Below, piece after piece: positions 1-9,449 of a stretch of DNA of 64,000 bases. Each line of letters begins with the position of its first letter. Positions within the stretch are counted from its first letter, which is position 1. The translations under genes and the position numbers were made by a program. The DNA is from Qipengyuania sp. ABI-127-1. GTDB lineage: Bacteria > Pseudomonadota > Alphaproteobacteria > Sphingomonadales > Sphingomonadaceae. Under the pieces are notes generated by a model. That model made no database searches. It had not been told where the DNA came from and saw nothing but the letters and a program-made list of their open reading frames with translations. Where the stretch lies: positions 62,001 through 126,000 of the forward strand of contig JALJCR010000003.1 of assembly GCA_022953095.1 (NCBI GenBank), read 5' to 3'.

Positions 1-1
1 C

Positions 2-1066
2 GACTATACCCATACCGAGTTCGAGGGCGACGAGGTTGGCACCGTATTCGATGTCGAAGGTATCGAAGGGCGGCTCGAACTGGTCCAGAACCAGCAGGGA
101 CGCTGGCGCGGTTCGATGGGTGCGCAATATTACTTCCGCGATTTCGAAGCGGTCGGTGCGGAAGCCTTCGTGGCGCCGAACCGGACCGAGCAGCTCGCGT
201 TCTTCGCGTTGCAGGAGTATGGCAACGGGCCTGTCCAGGTGGAAGGCTCCGTCCGCTTCGAATCGACCGACGTCGATTCGACCCAGCTCGGCATCGAGCG
301 CAGCTTCGATACCTTCTCCGGTGCACTGGGGCTGGCCTATGACGGGGCGCAGGCCTTCCGCGCGGGCGTGAACCTGTCGCGTGTGGCGCGGGCTCCCTCT
401 GGCGAAGAGCTGTTTTCCGACGGTCCGCATATCGCCACGCAGGCTTTTGAGATCGGGGATCCGAATCTCGATACCGAACGTGCCTGGGGCGTGGAAATCT
501 TCGCGCGTGGCCGTCTGGGGCGCGCAGAATTCAGCGTTGCGGCATACAAGAACTGGTTCGACGATTTCATCTATCTGAGCGCTACCGGCACGGAAGAAGA
601 CGAACTGCCCGTCTTCGCCTATCGCCAGCAGGATGCCACCTACACGGGCGTCGAAGGCGAGATCGATTACGAGTTCTACGATGACGGCAATATCGCATTC
701 GGTACCGAACTGCGCGGCGAGTATGTCCGCGCCAAGCTGTCCGACGGCAATTCGGTTCCGCGTATTCCGCCTTTGAGCCTGTCCGGCGCGCTGACCGCGT
801 CAACGGGCGATTTCGACCTGCGCGGCGAGGTGGAGTGGTTCGACGATCAGCGAAAGGTCGCGCCGTTCGAGATCGCGACCGAGGGCTTCACCCATGTGAA
901 TGCCGCGATCACATGGCGGCCGCTGCGCGACAACCCGAACGTCAGCTTCATCGTGAAGGCCGACAACATCTTCGACGTGACGGGCCGCCGCCACACCAGC
1001 TTCACGAAGGATTTCGTGCCGCTGGCGGGCCGCAACATCAGTGCGAGCGTGCGCGCCAGCTTCTAG
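2..1066 (+). CDS. TonB-dependent outer-membrane receptor, C-terminal part
   Basis: The reading frame is open from base 2, so the gene begins before the window; 354 residues are visible. They alternate aromatic and charged residues as in a porin-like beta-barrel, and the protein ends in SVRASF with a terminal Phe, the usual outer-membrane insertion signal. The repeated strand pattern and the DNIFDVTGRRHTSF segment near the end are typical of TonB-dependent receptors. The stretch near the window start (YTHTEFEGDEVGT) reminds me of ZnuD-type zinc receptors, but the substrate cannot be settled without the plug domain. The stop codon overlaps the stop of the convergent DoxX gene by four bases (CTAG). 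Confidence 0.85.
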   Translation, partial: DYTHTEFEGDEVGTVFDVEGIEGRLELVQNQQGRWRGSMGAQYYFRDFEAVGAEAFVAPNRTEQLAFFALQEYGNGPVQVEGSVRFESTDVDSTQLGIERSFDTFSGALGLAYDGAQAFRAGVNLSRVARAPSGEELFSDGPHIATQAFEIGDPNLDTERAWGVEIFARGRLGRAEFSVAAYKNWFDDFIYLSATGTEEDELPVFAYRQQDATYTGVEGEIDYEFYDDGNIAFGTELRGEYVRAKLSDGNSVPRIPPLSLSGALTASTGDFDLRGEVEWFDDQRKVAPFEIATEGFTHVNAAITWRPLRDNPNVSFIVKADNIFDVTGRRHTSFTKDFVPLAGRNISASVRASF

Positions 1067-1521
1067 TCGCTGCTGGCCGCAGTAGCGCCTTCGGCCTTGC
1101 CTTCGGCATGCGCGGCGCGGACTTCGGCGTCGAGCCGCTTCGCGCGCTCGTCGACCACGTCGATCCGCCCGCGCACCTGGCCATAGGCGAAGACCATCAG
1201 CAGGCCGCCGATGATGGCCAGATTCTTCAGCGCCATCGCGGCCTGGACCTGATCGGTGACTTTTTCGTGGAAGAACAGCGTGGCGAGCGCCGTGAAGACG
1301 ATCAACGCAAGGCTGGCGATCCGCGTCATGAAGCCGCTGGCAAGCACCAGCCCCGCTGCGATCTCGAAAATGCCCACAGCGAGCGCAAGGCTGCCTGGAA
1401 AGGGTGATTCCGCTTCCATATAGGCTGCGGTCCCGGCGGTATCCATGACCTTGCCGAACCCGGCGAAGACGAACAGTGCGCCGAGCAGGATACGCCCGAT
1501 TATCGCGGTAATGACTGCCAT
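1063..1521 (-). CDS. DoxX family membrane protein
   Basis: A 152-residue integral membrane protein with about four hydrophobic segments, starting MAVITAIIGRILLGALF. The early GRxLLGxLFVFAGxGK motif and the following PxxGSLALAVGIFEIAAGL helix are those of the DoxX/DoxD family, small membrane proteins sometimes tied to thiol redox or respiration. The start at 1521 is chosen because GGAGAG lies a few bases upstream and the hydrophobic helix then begins at residue 4; a frame extension to 1551 adds ten unlikely residues. The C-terminal tail is charged and probably cytoplasmic. It stands alone, convergent with the TonB receptor. Substrate and role are not evident. Confidence 0.85.
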   Translation of the reverse strand: MAVITAIIGRILLGALFVFAGFGKVMDTAGTAAYMEAESPFPGSLALAVGIFEIAAGLVLASGFMTRIASLALIVFTALATLFFHEKVTDQVQAAMALKNLAIIGGLLMVFAYGQVRGRIDVVDERAKRLDAEVRAAHAEGKAEGATAASSD

Positions 1522-1573
1522 TGCTTCTCTCCCCGTATAATGTTCTGTCAAACCCGCTGCGGCCTGGTGGTTC

Positions 1574-2749
1574 CTACTCCTCTACCGCGAAGGTCAGCTC
1601 CGCATGGTCCCGCAACCGCTCGACCAGCGCTTCGCCGAGAAACGAACCGGGCGTGCCGACCCCGCCTTCAGCGTCGCTGTCGAGCAGCGCCATGCCGGTT
1701 TCGGCCAGCATCCGGCTGGTCGAACCGTAACCCGGATCGTATTTGCCCTTTACCCCGTAATGAAGCCGTTTGCCGTCGGGCCATTCGCCGACGAACAGGA
1801 CATCGTAGAAGCCGTTCTCGCGCTCTTCCTTGCTCGGCCCCTCGCCCGGTTTGGGCGGCTTGGCGCCGAAGGGGTTCTTGAGCATTTCCACCACGGCATT
1901 GGCCGCCGCCTTACCCGCTTCGCCCGGACTGGTGAGCATCATTTCGTCATAGCGGAAATTCTCGCCATAGGGATGCCCGCGAAGGAAATTGGTGCGGTGG
2001 ACGTTTTTTGTGTTGATCGTCGCCATGATGAAGGGCGCGGCCCATTTGTCGAGCTCCGCCTCGTGGCGCGGGATCAGACCGCTGGGCTGGTCGGGGCCCT
2101 CGAAGCCTGGCGTCAGGCCGAAGGGATCGTTGAGCACCTTGATGATGCCCGGGTTCTTCGCTGCCGCTTTCATCGTGGCGGTCAGGCTGGCTGCGGTGCC
2201 GCCTGAAAAGGTCCCCTGCATGGCGCGCACGCGGCCCTTGACCCGCGGCGCGGGCGAACCATGGCGTGCGACCGCTTCTTTCTGCAGCATCAGGACGCCG
2301 AGATCGAAAGGAATCGAATCGAAGCCGCTCGAGAACGTGATCCGCGCACCCGATGTCTTCGCCGCATCGTGGTGCAGGTCGATCTGTTCGCGCATCCAGG
2401 CGGGTTCGCCGCACAAATCGGCATAGTCGGTGCCGGTCTTCACGCAGGCCGCGACCAGCTTGTCGCCATAGAGCTGATAGGGGCCGACTGTGGTGAGAAC
2501 CACTTTGGTTCGTCCGCACATGGCCTCGAGGCTCGCGGGATCGTCGGCATCGGCAATCACCAGCGGGGTCGATTTGGGCGCGCCGATCTCGTCGCGGACG
2601 GCTTCGAGTTTGTCCATGCTCCGCCCGGCCATTGCCCACTTAGGCCCGCCCTCAGACTTGCCGTATTCGCGTACGAAATGCTCGGCAACCAGGCGACCGG
2701 TATATCCGGTCGCGCCATAAACGATGATGTCGAATTCGCTGGTGGCCAT
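1574..2749 (-). CDS. Saccharopine dehydrogenase-like NAD(P)-binding reductase
   Basis: A 391-residue protein with an N-terminal Rossmann fold, FDIIVYGATGYTGRLVAEHF (residues about 6-25), characteristic of the saccharopine dehydrogenase NADP-binding family. Members of this subgroup include the trans-acting enoyl reductase of mycobacteria and related oxidoreductases of lipid metabolism rather than true lysine-pathway enzymes. The middle contains SGFDSIPFDLGVLML and GTFSGGTAASL segments conserved in that subgroup. The start at 2749 is preceded by GGAGAG. It is followed on the same strand by the DoxX gene after about 50 bases, so the two may be cotranscribed. The exact substrate is unknown. Confidence 0.85.
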   Translation of the reverse strand: MATSEFDIIVYGATGYTGRLVAEHFVREYGKSEGGPKWAMAGRSMDKLEAVRDEIGAPKSTPLVIADADDPASLEAMCGRTKVVLTTVGPYQLYGDKLVAACVKTGTDYADLCGEPAWMREQIDLHHDAAKTSGARITFSSGFDSIPFDLGVLMLQKEAVARHGSPAPRVKGRVRAMQGTFSGGTAASLTATMKAAAKNPGIIKVLNDPFGLTPGFEGPDQPSGLIPRHEAELDKWAAPFIMATINTKNVHRTNFLRGHPYGENFRYDEMMLTSPGEAGKAAANAVVEMLKNPFGAKPPKPGEGPSKEERENGFYDVLFVGEWPDGKRLHYGVKGKYDPGYGSTSRMLAETGMALLDSDAEGGVGTPGSFLGEALVERLRDHAELTFAVEE

Positions 2750-2910
2750 GGGTAGTCTCTCCTTCGCTCGTCTGAATGCGCGTGGGCGAAGCGAGAGTCA
2801 AAGCCGTTACGGCGTGCAAGGCATGAGGGGCCGTCTTCCGGTTCAACCAGATATCATGGGCAGGCCACACTTTCGAGCGAGGATTGCCTCGAGGCAGGCT
2901 GTGTAAGTGT

Positions 2911-3465
2911 CTAGAGCCTCGGCAGTGTGACCCCGCGCTGGCCCATATATTTCCCTGCGCGGTCCTTGTAGCTTGTCTCGCAGCGCTCATTGCCCTTGAG
3001 GAAGAGGAACTGGCACGCGCCTTCATTGGCGTAAATCTTGGCCGGGAGCGGCGTGGTATTCGAAAACTCCAGCGTCACATGGCCTTCCCAGCCCGGCTCC
3101 AATGGGGTGACGTTCACGATGATCCCGCAGCGCGCATAGGTGCTCTTGCCGAGGCAGATGACCAGTACGTCTTCGGGCACGCGGAAATACTCGACCGTGC
3201 GGGCAAGCGCGAAACTGTTCGGCGGGATCACGCAAATGTCGGTTTCGCGGTCGACGAAGCTGTTGCTGGCGAAATCCTTCGGGTCGACTACCGCGCTGTC
3301 GACATTGGTGAAGATCTTGAATTCGGGCGCCACGCGCGCGTCATAGCCATAGCTCGACAGCCCGTAGCTGATTACACCCTCGCGCCGCTGAGCCTCGACG
3401 AAAGGCTCGATCATGCCTTCGTTCTGTGCCTTGTCGCGGATCCACTTGTCGGAAAGAATCGCCAT
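2911..3465 (-). CDS. dcd: dCTP deaminase
   Basis: A 184-residue cytosolic enzyme, the family's usual length, that deaminates dCTP to dUTP and so feeds dTMP synthesis. It begins [13 protein letters not shown], carries the substrate-binding [12 protein letters not shown] segment, and has the catalytic glutamate region [18 protein letters not shown] followed by GACQFLF, all standard for Dcd. It reads toward the reductase gene (161 bases on) and starts 137 bases after the end of putA, separated from it by a strong hairpin, so it is probably transcribed on its own. Identification is secure; the product is dUTP plus ammonia rather than dUMP, as the bifunctional archaeal form is not suggested. Confidence 0.96.
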   Translation of the reverse strand: MAILSDKWIRDKAQNEGMIEPFVEAQRREGVISYGLSSYGYDARVAPEFKIFTNVDSAVVDPKDFASNSFVDRETDICVIPPNSFALARTVEYFRVPEDVLVICLGKSTYARCGIIVNVTPLEPGWEGHVTLEFSNTTPLPAKIYANEGACQFLFLKGNERCETSYKDRAGKYMGQRGVTLPRL

Positions 3466-3567
3466 GAGAGACGCATTCCCGATTGGGCTGGCGGGGGCAA
3501 GCCGGAGGCGCGGAATATCCCCTCTTTGGCGCCGTCACGGCGGGTGGGGGAGCGTATCGAGGCGCTC

Positions 3568-3596
3568 CCACCTCCGCTCAGCCTGAGCGGAGGTGG
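3568..3596. other. 13-bp perfect hairpin after putA
   Basis: Arms CCACCTCCGCTCA (3568-3580) and TGAGCGGAGGTGG (3584-3596) pair perfectly around a three-base loop. It lies directly downstream of the putA stop on the minus strand. A competing hairpin using GGGAGCG near 3547 and CGCTCCC near 3563 overlaps its left arm. There is no T tract, so it is not a classical intrinsic terminator; it may act as a mRNA-stabilising end or a rho-assisted stop. Confidence 0.55.
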
Positions 3597-3602
3597 CTCC
3601 GG

Positions 3603-6600
3603 TCAACTCGCCAGCAGCGTCGCGTTCCCCCCGGCCGCAGTCGTGTCGATGCATACCACGCGTTCGGTAGCGAAGCGCTGGACGTAGTGCGGGCCGCCCG
3701 CCTTGGGGCCGGTGCCCGACAGGCCCTCGCCGCCGAAGGGCTGGCTTTCGACCACCGCGCCGATCTGATTGCGGTTGACGTAGAAATTGCCGACCTTGGC
3801 GCGCGCCTCGACGAAGGCGCGGACATCGTCATTGCGGCTGTGTAGGCCCAGCGTCAGCCCGTATCCCGTGGCATTGATATCGGCGATCACCTGCTCGAGG
3901 TCGCTGGCCTTCCAGCGCACGACGTGAAGCACGGGGCCGAAGTTCTCGCGCTTCAGATCGAGGATCGAATCCATCTCGATGATCGTCGGCGCGACAAAGC
4001 AACCGGCACCGGCTCCGCGATGGAGCTTGCGGCGCCATACCGGGCGGCCGTTTTTCTTGCGGCGCGCGACATGGCGTTCGAGCGCGGCCTTGGCGTCGGG
4101 ATCGATCACCGGGCCGACGTCGGTCGCCAGATGTTCGGGATTGCCGATGGTCAGCGCCTCGAACCCGCCGCGGATCATGCGCAGCATCTCGTCATAGACG
4201 TCGTCCTGAATGTAGAGGACGCGCAGCGCCGAACAGCGCTGGCCCGCGCTCTGGAAAGCGGAGGCGATGACATCGCGCGTGACCTGTTCTGGCAGCGCCG
4301 TCGAATCGACGATCATCGCATTCTGCCCGCCGGTTTCGGCGATCAACGTGGCGATGGGGCCATCGCGCGATGCCAGACTGCGGTTGATTGCCTGTGCCGT
4401 CTGCGTCGAGCCGGTGAAGGCGACGCCCGCAATGCGTGGGTCAGAGGTAATGAACTCGCCCACATCGCCGGCGCCCGGAAGGAGCTGGAAAGCTTCTTCG
4501 GGAATGCCCGCCTCGTGGCACAGGCGTACCGCCAGCGCCGCGATCAGCGGGGTTTGTTCGGCGGGCTTGGCGACAACCGTATTGCCCGCGGCGAGCGCGG
4601 CCGCCGGCGTGCCGATGAAAATTGCCAGCGGAAAGTTCCACGGACTGATGCAGGCGAAGACCCCGCGCCCGTGCAGGCTGAGGCGGTTTTCCTCACCCGT
4701 CGGGCCGGGCAGCGGCATCGGGCGGGTGAACAGGCGGCGCGCCTCATTGGCGTAGAAGCGCAGGAAATCGACCGCCTCGCGCAGTTCGAGCACCGCATCC
4801 ATCAGCGTCTTGCCCGCTTCGCGCTGGCACAGGCTGAGGAACTCGTCGGTATGCTCTTCGAACAGGTCTGCCGCCGCTTCGAGCAGCAGCGCGCGCTTCT
4901 CGCCCCCCAGCCGGTCCCAGCCCGGCTGGATGGCCTCGGCCCGCGTGATCGCTTCCTCGACCTCGAAATCGAGCGTGTCGCGGCGGGTGCCGACTTCGGC
5001 CGTCAGGTCGTGCGGCTTGTTGATCGGCGCGATTTCGGCCTCGGCGCCCGACTTGAAGGTCGGCTCTGCCGTCCAGTGACGGCTTTCGAGCGCGGCGAGG
5101 CGTTCCTGCAGCGGTTCGAGCACTAGCGGGTCGGACAGGTCGACACCGGCCGAGTTGCGTCGGTCGGGGAAGATATCCGCGGGTAGCGGAATGGCCGGGT
5201 TGCGATAGGGTTCGAGCGTGGCGAGTTCCGCTACCGGATCGGTCGCCAGCTCGGCTGCGGGCACTTCGGCATCGGCCATGCGGTTGACAAAGGAGCTGTT
5301 GGCGCCGTTCTCGAGCAATCGACGCACGAGATAGGCGAGCAGATCCTTGTGTGTGCCGGTGGGCGCATAGATGCGTACATTGGTACGGGCATTGCCTTCC
5401 ATCTGCGCCAGCGCGCCGTAAATGTCCTCGCCCATTCCGTGCAGCCGCTGGAATTCCAGCGGTTTGGAGCCGGCCAGCGCCTTGATCGCACCGATTGTAT
5501 AGGCGTTATGCGTGGCGAAGGCGGGGTAAATCGCATCGTCCGCCGCGAGCATCTTCTCCGCGCAGGCGAGATAGCTGACATCGGTTGCAAGCTTGCGCGT
5601 GAAGACCGGAAAGTCGGTGAAGCCGCCGACATGGCTGAGCTTGATTTCGGTATCCCAGTAGGCGCCTTTCACCAGCCGCACGAAAAATCTGCGATCATAT
5701 TTGCGCGCGAGCCGGGCGGTCCAGTCGACCATTGGAACGCCGCGTTTCTGATAGGCCTGGATGGCCAAGCCGAAGCCTTCCCAGCGGCCGCCATCGGGAC
5801 GCGCGAACAGGGTATCGTCGCGTGCCAGCGCTTCGATCAAGTCCATCGAAAGCTCGAGCCGATCCGCCTCTTCGGCATCGATCGTGAAGTGAATATTCGC
5901 ATCCCGCGCGGCGCTGGCGAGTTCGCGGACGATTGGCAGCAGATCGGCCACTGCCAGATCGGCGTGAAGAAAGGTGTATTTCGGATGCAACGCCGACAGT
6001 TTGACCGAGATACCGGGGGATGTGCGCATGTCACCGGTCGATTGCGTTGCCAGCCGCTCGATCGCCTTGTGATAATTCACCCTGTAGCGTTCGGCATCGT
6101 CAAAAGTCATCGCCGCTTCGCCGAGCATGTCGAAGCTGTGCGTCAGACCACGGGCGCGTTCGGGCTTGGCGCGTTTGAGCGACTCCTCGATCGTACGGCC
6201 ATATACGAATTGCCCGCCCAGAATGCGCATGGCCTGCAAGGTGGCCTTACGGATGACCGGTTCGCCAAGCCGTGTGACTGCATTTTTGAGTGTCCGGCGC
6301 ATGCTTTTATGGGCTTCTCTGGGGCGCTCGAGAACTTCCCCCGTCAACATCAGCGAAAATGTCGCCGCATTGACGAAAGTGGATGAGCTTTCGCCCATGT
6401 GCTCAGCCCAGTCGATATCGCCGATCTTGTCGCGGATCAGCGCATCCGCGGTGGCGGCATCGGGCACGCGCAGCAGCGCCTCGGCAAGACACATCAGCGC
6501 GACGCCTTCCTCTGTCGCGAGGCCGTATTGCTGCAGGAAAGCATCGATCCCGCTGGCTTTGCGCTTGCGCGCTTCTTCGATCAGGCCAACCGCGATGCGG

Positions 6601-6740
6601 GCCGCCTCTTCGTGTTTCGCGCTTGCGCCTGCTGCTTGCGCCAGGCGTTCGGCCACGCAGGCATTCTCCTCCGCGCGATAGGCTTCGCGGACGGCTTGGC
6701 GGGAAATTGCGGGCAGGCGAACAGGATCGTGCAGGGCCAT
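3603..6740 (-). CDS. putA: Bifunctional proline dehydrogenase / P5C dehydrogenase (PutA)
   Basis: A 1045-residue enzyme that oxidises proline to glutamate in two steps. The N-terminal half is the FAD-dependent proline dehydrogenase barrel (motifs such as VRLVKGAYWDTEIK and FATHNAYT, residues roughly 150-440). The C-terminal half is an aldehyde dehydrogenase: ISPWNFPLAIF, the general base Glu in IAETGGQNA (residue 802) and the nucleophile Cys in SAGQRCSALR (residue 836), 34 residues apart as in the family. No N-terminal ribbon-helix-helix DNA-binding domain is present, so unlike enterobacterial PutA it should not repress its own gene. The start at 6740 is supported by CGGAG upstream; an upstream extension to 6776 adds 12 residues without a better signal. 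Confidence 0.95.
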   Translation of the reverse strand: MALHDPVRLPAISRQAVREAYRAEENACVAERLAQAAGASAKHEEAARIAVGLIEEARKRKASGIDAFLQQYGLATEEGVALMCLAEALLRVPDAATADALIRDKIGDIDWAEHMGESSSTFVNAATFSLMLTGEVLERPREAHKSMRRTLKNAVTRLGEPVIRKATLQAMRILGGQFVYGRTIEESLKRAKPERARGLTHSFDMLGEAAMTFDDAERYRVNYHKAIERLATQSTGDMRTSPGISVKLSALHPKYTFLHADLAVADLLPIVRELASAARDANIHFTIDAEEADRLELSMDLIEALARDDTLFARPDGGRWEGFGLAIQAYQKRGVPMVDWTARLARKYDRRFFVRLVKGAYWDTEIKLSHVGGFTDFPVFTRKLATDVSYLACAEKMLAADDAIYPAFATHNAYTIGAIKALAGSKPLEFQRLHGMGEDIYGALAQMEGNARTNVRIYAPTGTHKDLLAYLVRRLLENGANSSFVNRMADAEVPAAELATDPVAELATLEPYRNPAIPLPADIFPDRRNSAGVDLSDPLVLEPLQERLAALESRHWTAEPTFKSGAEAEIAPINKPHDLTAEVGTRRDTLDFEVEEAITRAEAIQPGWDRLGGEKRALLLEAAADLFEEHTDEFLSLCQREAGKTLMDAVLELREAVDFLRFYANEARRLFTRPMPLPGPTGEENRLSLHGRGVFACISPWNFPLAIFIGTPAAALAAGNTVVAKPAEQTPLIAALAVRLCHEAGIPEEAFQLLPGAGDVGEFITSDPRIAGVAFTGSTQTAQAINRSLASRDGPIATLIAETGGQNAMIVDSTALPEQVTRDVIASAFQSAGQRCSALRVLYIQDDVYDEMLRMIRGGFEALTIGNPEHLATDVGPVIDPDAKAALERHVARRKKNGRPVWRRKLHRGAGAGCFVAPTIIEMDSILDLKRENFGPVLHVVRWKASDLEQVIADINATGYGLTLGLHSRNDDVRAFVEARAKVGNFYVNRNQIGAVVESQPFGGEGLSGTGPKAGGPHYVQRFATERVVCIDTTAAGGNATLLAS

Positions 6741-6836
6741 ACGACTCCGAATGACTAGAGGGTTATCTCGCGCCACTTGGACCCGCGACGTTTTGCTTTC
6801 AAGCTTTGTGAAAGGCCCTGGTTCCGTAACGTCGCG

Positions 6837-8324
6837 TCACGCCTGGGCGGCGAACCAGTCGGCGACCGCCTGTAGGGCTTCGGCGGGCAGATGCAGGCCG
6901 AGCTTGCTGCGCCGCCAGAGCACGTCTTCCGCCGTGCGCGCATATTCCTGATCGACGAGATAGCGCAACTCGGCTTCGAACAGTGTTCCGCCGAAATCCC
7001 GCCCCAGATCATCGAGCGATGTCGCCGCGCCGAGCACCCGGTCGATCCGTGTGCCATAGGCACGCGCGAGACGCAGCAGCATCTCCGGCGGTGCCCAGGA
7101 ATAGCGTTCGCTCGCGCGCCAGAGGAAGGCCGCGAAATCGCCGTCGGGCATGTCTCCGCCGGGCAGGGGCGCATGCGCGGTCCACGGCTTGCCCGGCAGG
7201 GCGAGCACCTTGCCCAGCCTGTCGAGCGCATGTTCGGCAAGCTTGCGATAGGTCGTGATCTTGCCGCCATAGACCGACAGGATCGGTGCGCCGCCCTCTG
7301 CTTCCAGTTCGAAGACATAGTCGCGGGTCACGGTCGAATTGTTCGCGGCATTGTCTTCGTAGAGCGGGCGCACGCCGGCATAGGTCGAGGCGATCTCCTC
7401 CACGGTTATCGCACTGGCGAAATAGCGCGAGGCAGCATCGCACAGATACCGCGTTTCCTCATCCGAAATGCGCACCGCATCGAGGTCGCCTTCATACAGC
7501 AGATCGGTGGTGCCGATCAGCGTGAAATCGCGTTCGTAGGGAATCGCGAAGACGATGCGGCCATCGGGCTGCTGGAAAATATAGGCGTGCTCACCGGGGA
7601 ATCGGCGCGAGACGATGATATGGCTGCCTTTGACCAATCGCAGATGGGCAGGGGTGCCCTGGCCCAGCGCGACTTTGGCCATGCGGTCGACGAAGGGGCC
7701 GGCGGCGTTGATGACCGCGCGGGCGGAAACCTTCCGTTCGCCCTCTTTGTCGCGCAGAGTGGCGGTCCAGCAATCGGCGGTGCGCTCCAGACCGGTGCAT
7801 TCGGTGCGCACGAGCACATCGGCTCCTCGCTCTTCCGCGTCCCTGGCGGTCAAGACAACCAAACGGGCATCCTCGACCCAGCAGTCCGAATATTCGAACC
7901 CCGCCGTAAGCCGGTCCTGCAGCACGCCGCGATGCGGTGCGATGCGCAGGTCCACGCGCTTGCTACGCGGCAGGCTCATCTTCCCGCCGATGCGATCGTA
8001 GAGCGCAAGCCCGAGCCGCAGCATCCACTTCGGCCGCATCGTCGGTTCGTGCGGCATGACGAAGCGCAGCGGCCAGATGATGTGCGGCGCATTGCGGAGC
8101 AGCACCTCGCGCTCGCGCAGGCTTTCCGCGACCAGCCGGAATTCGTAATGTTCCAGATAGCGCAAGCCGCCATGCACAAGCTTGGTGCTGGCCGAGGAGG
8201 TGTGCGAAGCGAGGTCGTCCTTCTCGACCAGCAGCACCTTCATGCCGCGCCCGGCGGCATCGCGCGCTATCCCCGCGCCGTTTATGCCGCCACCGATGAC
8301 TAGAAGGTCGTAAACCGCGCTCAT
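6837..8324 (-). CDS. glpD: Glycerol-3-phosphate dehydrogenase, FAD-dependent
   Basis: A 495-residue peripheral membrane enzyme that oxidises glycerol 3-phosphate to dihydroxyacetone phosphate and passes electrons to quinone. It starts with the FAD-binding Rossmann motif YDLLVIGGGINGAGIARDAA, followed by STKLVHGGLRYLE, and has the GTTDLLYEGD and GVRPLYED segments found throughout GlpD, plus the C-terminal cap domain. The ATG overlaps the TGA of mtnP by four bases, implying translational coupling in an mtnP-glpD operon. No GlpR or GlpF neighbours are seen. putA begins 96 bases downstream on the same strand. Confidence 0.95.
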   Translation of the reverse strand: MSAVYDLLVIGGGINGAGIARDAAGRGMKVLLVEKDDLASHTSSASTKLVHGGLRYLEHYEFRLVAESLREREVLLRNAPHIIWPLRFVMPHEPTMRPKWMLRLGLALYDRIGGKMSLPRSKRVDLRIAPHRGVLQDRLTAGFEYSDCWVEDARLVVLTARDAEERGADVLVRTECTGLERTADCWTATLRDKEGERKVSARAVINAAGPFVDRMAKVALGQGTPAHLRLVKGSHIIVSRRFPGEHAYIFQQPDGRIVFAIPYERDFTLIGTTDLLYEGDLDAVRISDEETRYLCDAASRYFASAITVEEIASTYAGVRPLYEDNAANNSTVTRDYVFELEAEGGAPILSVYGGKITTYRKLAEHALDRLGKVLALPGKPWTAHAPLPGGDMPDGDFAAFLWRASERYSWAPPEMLLRLARAYGTRIDRVLGAATSLDDLGRDFGGTLFEAELRYLVDQEYARTAEDVLWRRSKLGLHLPAEALQAVADWFAAQA

Positions 8325-9193
8325 CCCGACTTGAGCAGCCGCCCTGCCACCGCGTCGAGCTTGGCCAGCAGCGCCTTGTCACGCCTCTCTGGCGCCGTGA
8401 TCACCGCGTCGCTCAGCGATTGGTCGATAGGAGAAGGCGTGCGCTTTTTTGGCAGGTTCTTGCAGAATGTCTCGATAACCTCGCGCGCCAGTTTCGAATT
8501 GCGCTGCATCTGCTCGACCACCTGCGCCAAATCGACGGCGTCGGTTCCCTCGCGCCAACAATCGTAATCGGTGACCATGGCGAGCAGGGCGTAAGGCAGT
8601 TCCGCCTCCCGCGCGAGCTTGGCTTCGGGCATGCCGGTCATGCCAATCAGCTCGGCGCCCCAATGGCGATACAGCCTGCTTTCGGCGCGAGTCGAGAATT
8701 GCGGCCCCTCCATCGCGAGATAGGTAGCGCCCTCGGCGCATTCGCCCCCCGCAATGGCCACCGATCTGACTGCATGTTTCGACAGGCGCTGGCAAACCGG
8801 ATCGGCCATGGATACGTGCGCCACGAATCCGTCGCCGAAAAAGCTCGACGCACGGCCCCTGGTATTGTCGATGAACTGGTCGACGGCGACGAAGCGGCCG
8901 GGCGCCAGTTCTTCGGACAGGGATCCGACTGCGCTGATGGCAAGGATATCGGTGCAGCCCGCGCGCTTGAGCGCGTCGATATTGGCGCGCGCATTGATGG
9001 TGGAGGGGGCGATCCGGTGGCCGCGGCCGTGGCGCGGAAGGAAGCGTACCCTGACATGACCGATCCTGCCGCACAATATTTCATCGGAAGGCTCGCCCCA
9101 GGGCGATTGTACCGGAATCCACTGGGCCTCCTCGAGTGCGTCGATGGCATAGAGCCCCGATCCCCCGATGATGCCGATGGTCCACTCGCTCAT
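8321..9193 (-). CDS. mtnP: S-methyl-5'-thioadenosine phosphorylase
   Basis: A 290-residue cytosolic phosphorylase of the PNP/MTAP family that splits methylthioadenosine to adenine and methylthioribose 1-phosphate in methionine salvage. Diagnostic segments are IGIIGGSGLY at the start, FLPRHGRGHRIAPS, the AISAVGSL phosphate/base region and MTGMPEAKLAREA near residue 190. Length fits MtnP. It is the first gene of a two-gene unit, with glpD starting inside its stop codon. The rest of the methionine salvage pathway is not in the window. The related enzyme S-methyl-5'-thioinosine phosphorylase is the main alternative. Confidence 0.93.
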   Translation of the reverse strand: MSEWTIGIIGGSGLYAIDALEEAQWIPVQSPWGEPSDEILCGRIGHVRVRFLPRHGRGHRIAPSTINARANIDALKRAGCTDILAISAVGSLSEELAPGRFVAVDQFIDNTRGRASSFFGDGFVAHVSMADPVCQRLSKHAVRSVAIAGGECAEGATYLAMEGPQFSTRAESRLYRHWGAELIGMTGMPEAKLAREAELPYALLAMVTDYDCWREGTDAVDLAQVVEQMQRNSKLAREVIETFCKNLPKKRTPSPIDQSLSDAVITAPERRDKALLAKLDAVAGRLLKSG

Positions 9194-9449
9194 GAAATCC
9201 CCTTGCCGGAAGCGCTTGTCCAGGAAATCACGGGTGGCGGCTGGCGAGTACTCTGTCCAGAAATTTAGCGCGCGATGATATCAGCGCTCATCGAGGAGCG
9301 CAGGACGAGACCGTTCGTCCAAATGAGGGCGGAACGTAAGCCAATATCCCTTTCGCATCCGTATTCATTGGCCTTGCTGCGGGCATTGCTTGACAGCGCC
9401 GCCGCATTGCCGCGGAACGCATTCCCTTCCCGGTGCATAGAGAAGAACG

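Noticed and set aside
9390..9420. TTGACA at 9390 as a -35 box for the PEPC-like gene
   Set aside because: No acceptable -10 follows at 16-18 bases, so a promoter claim is not supported.
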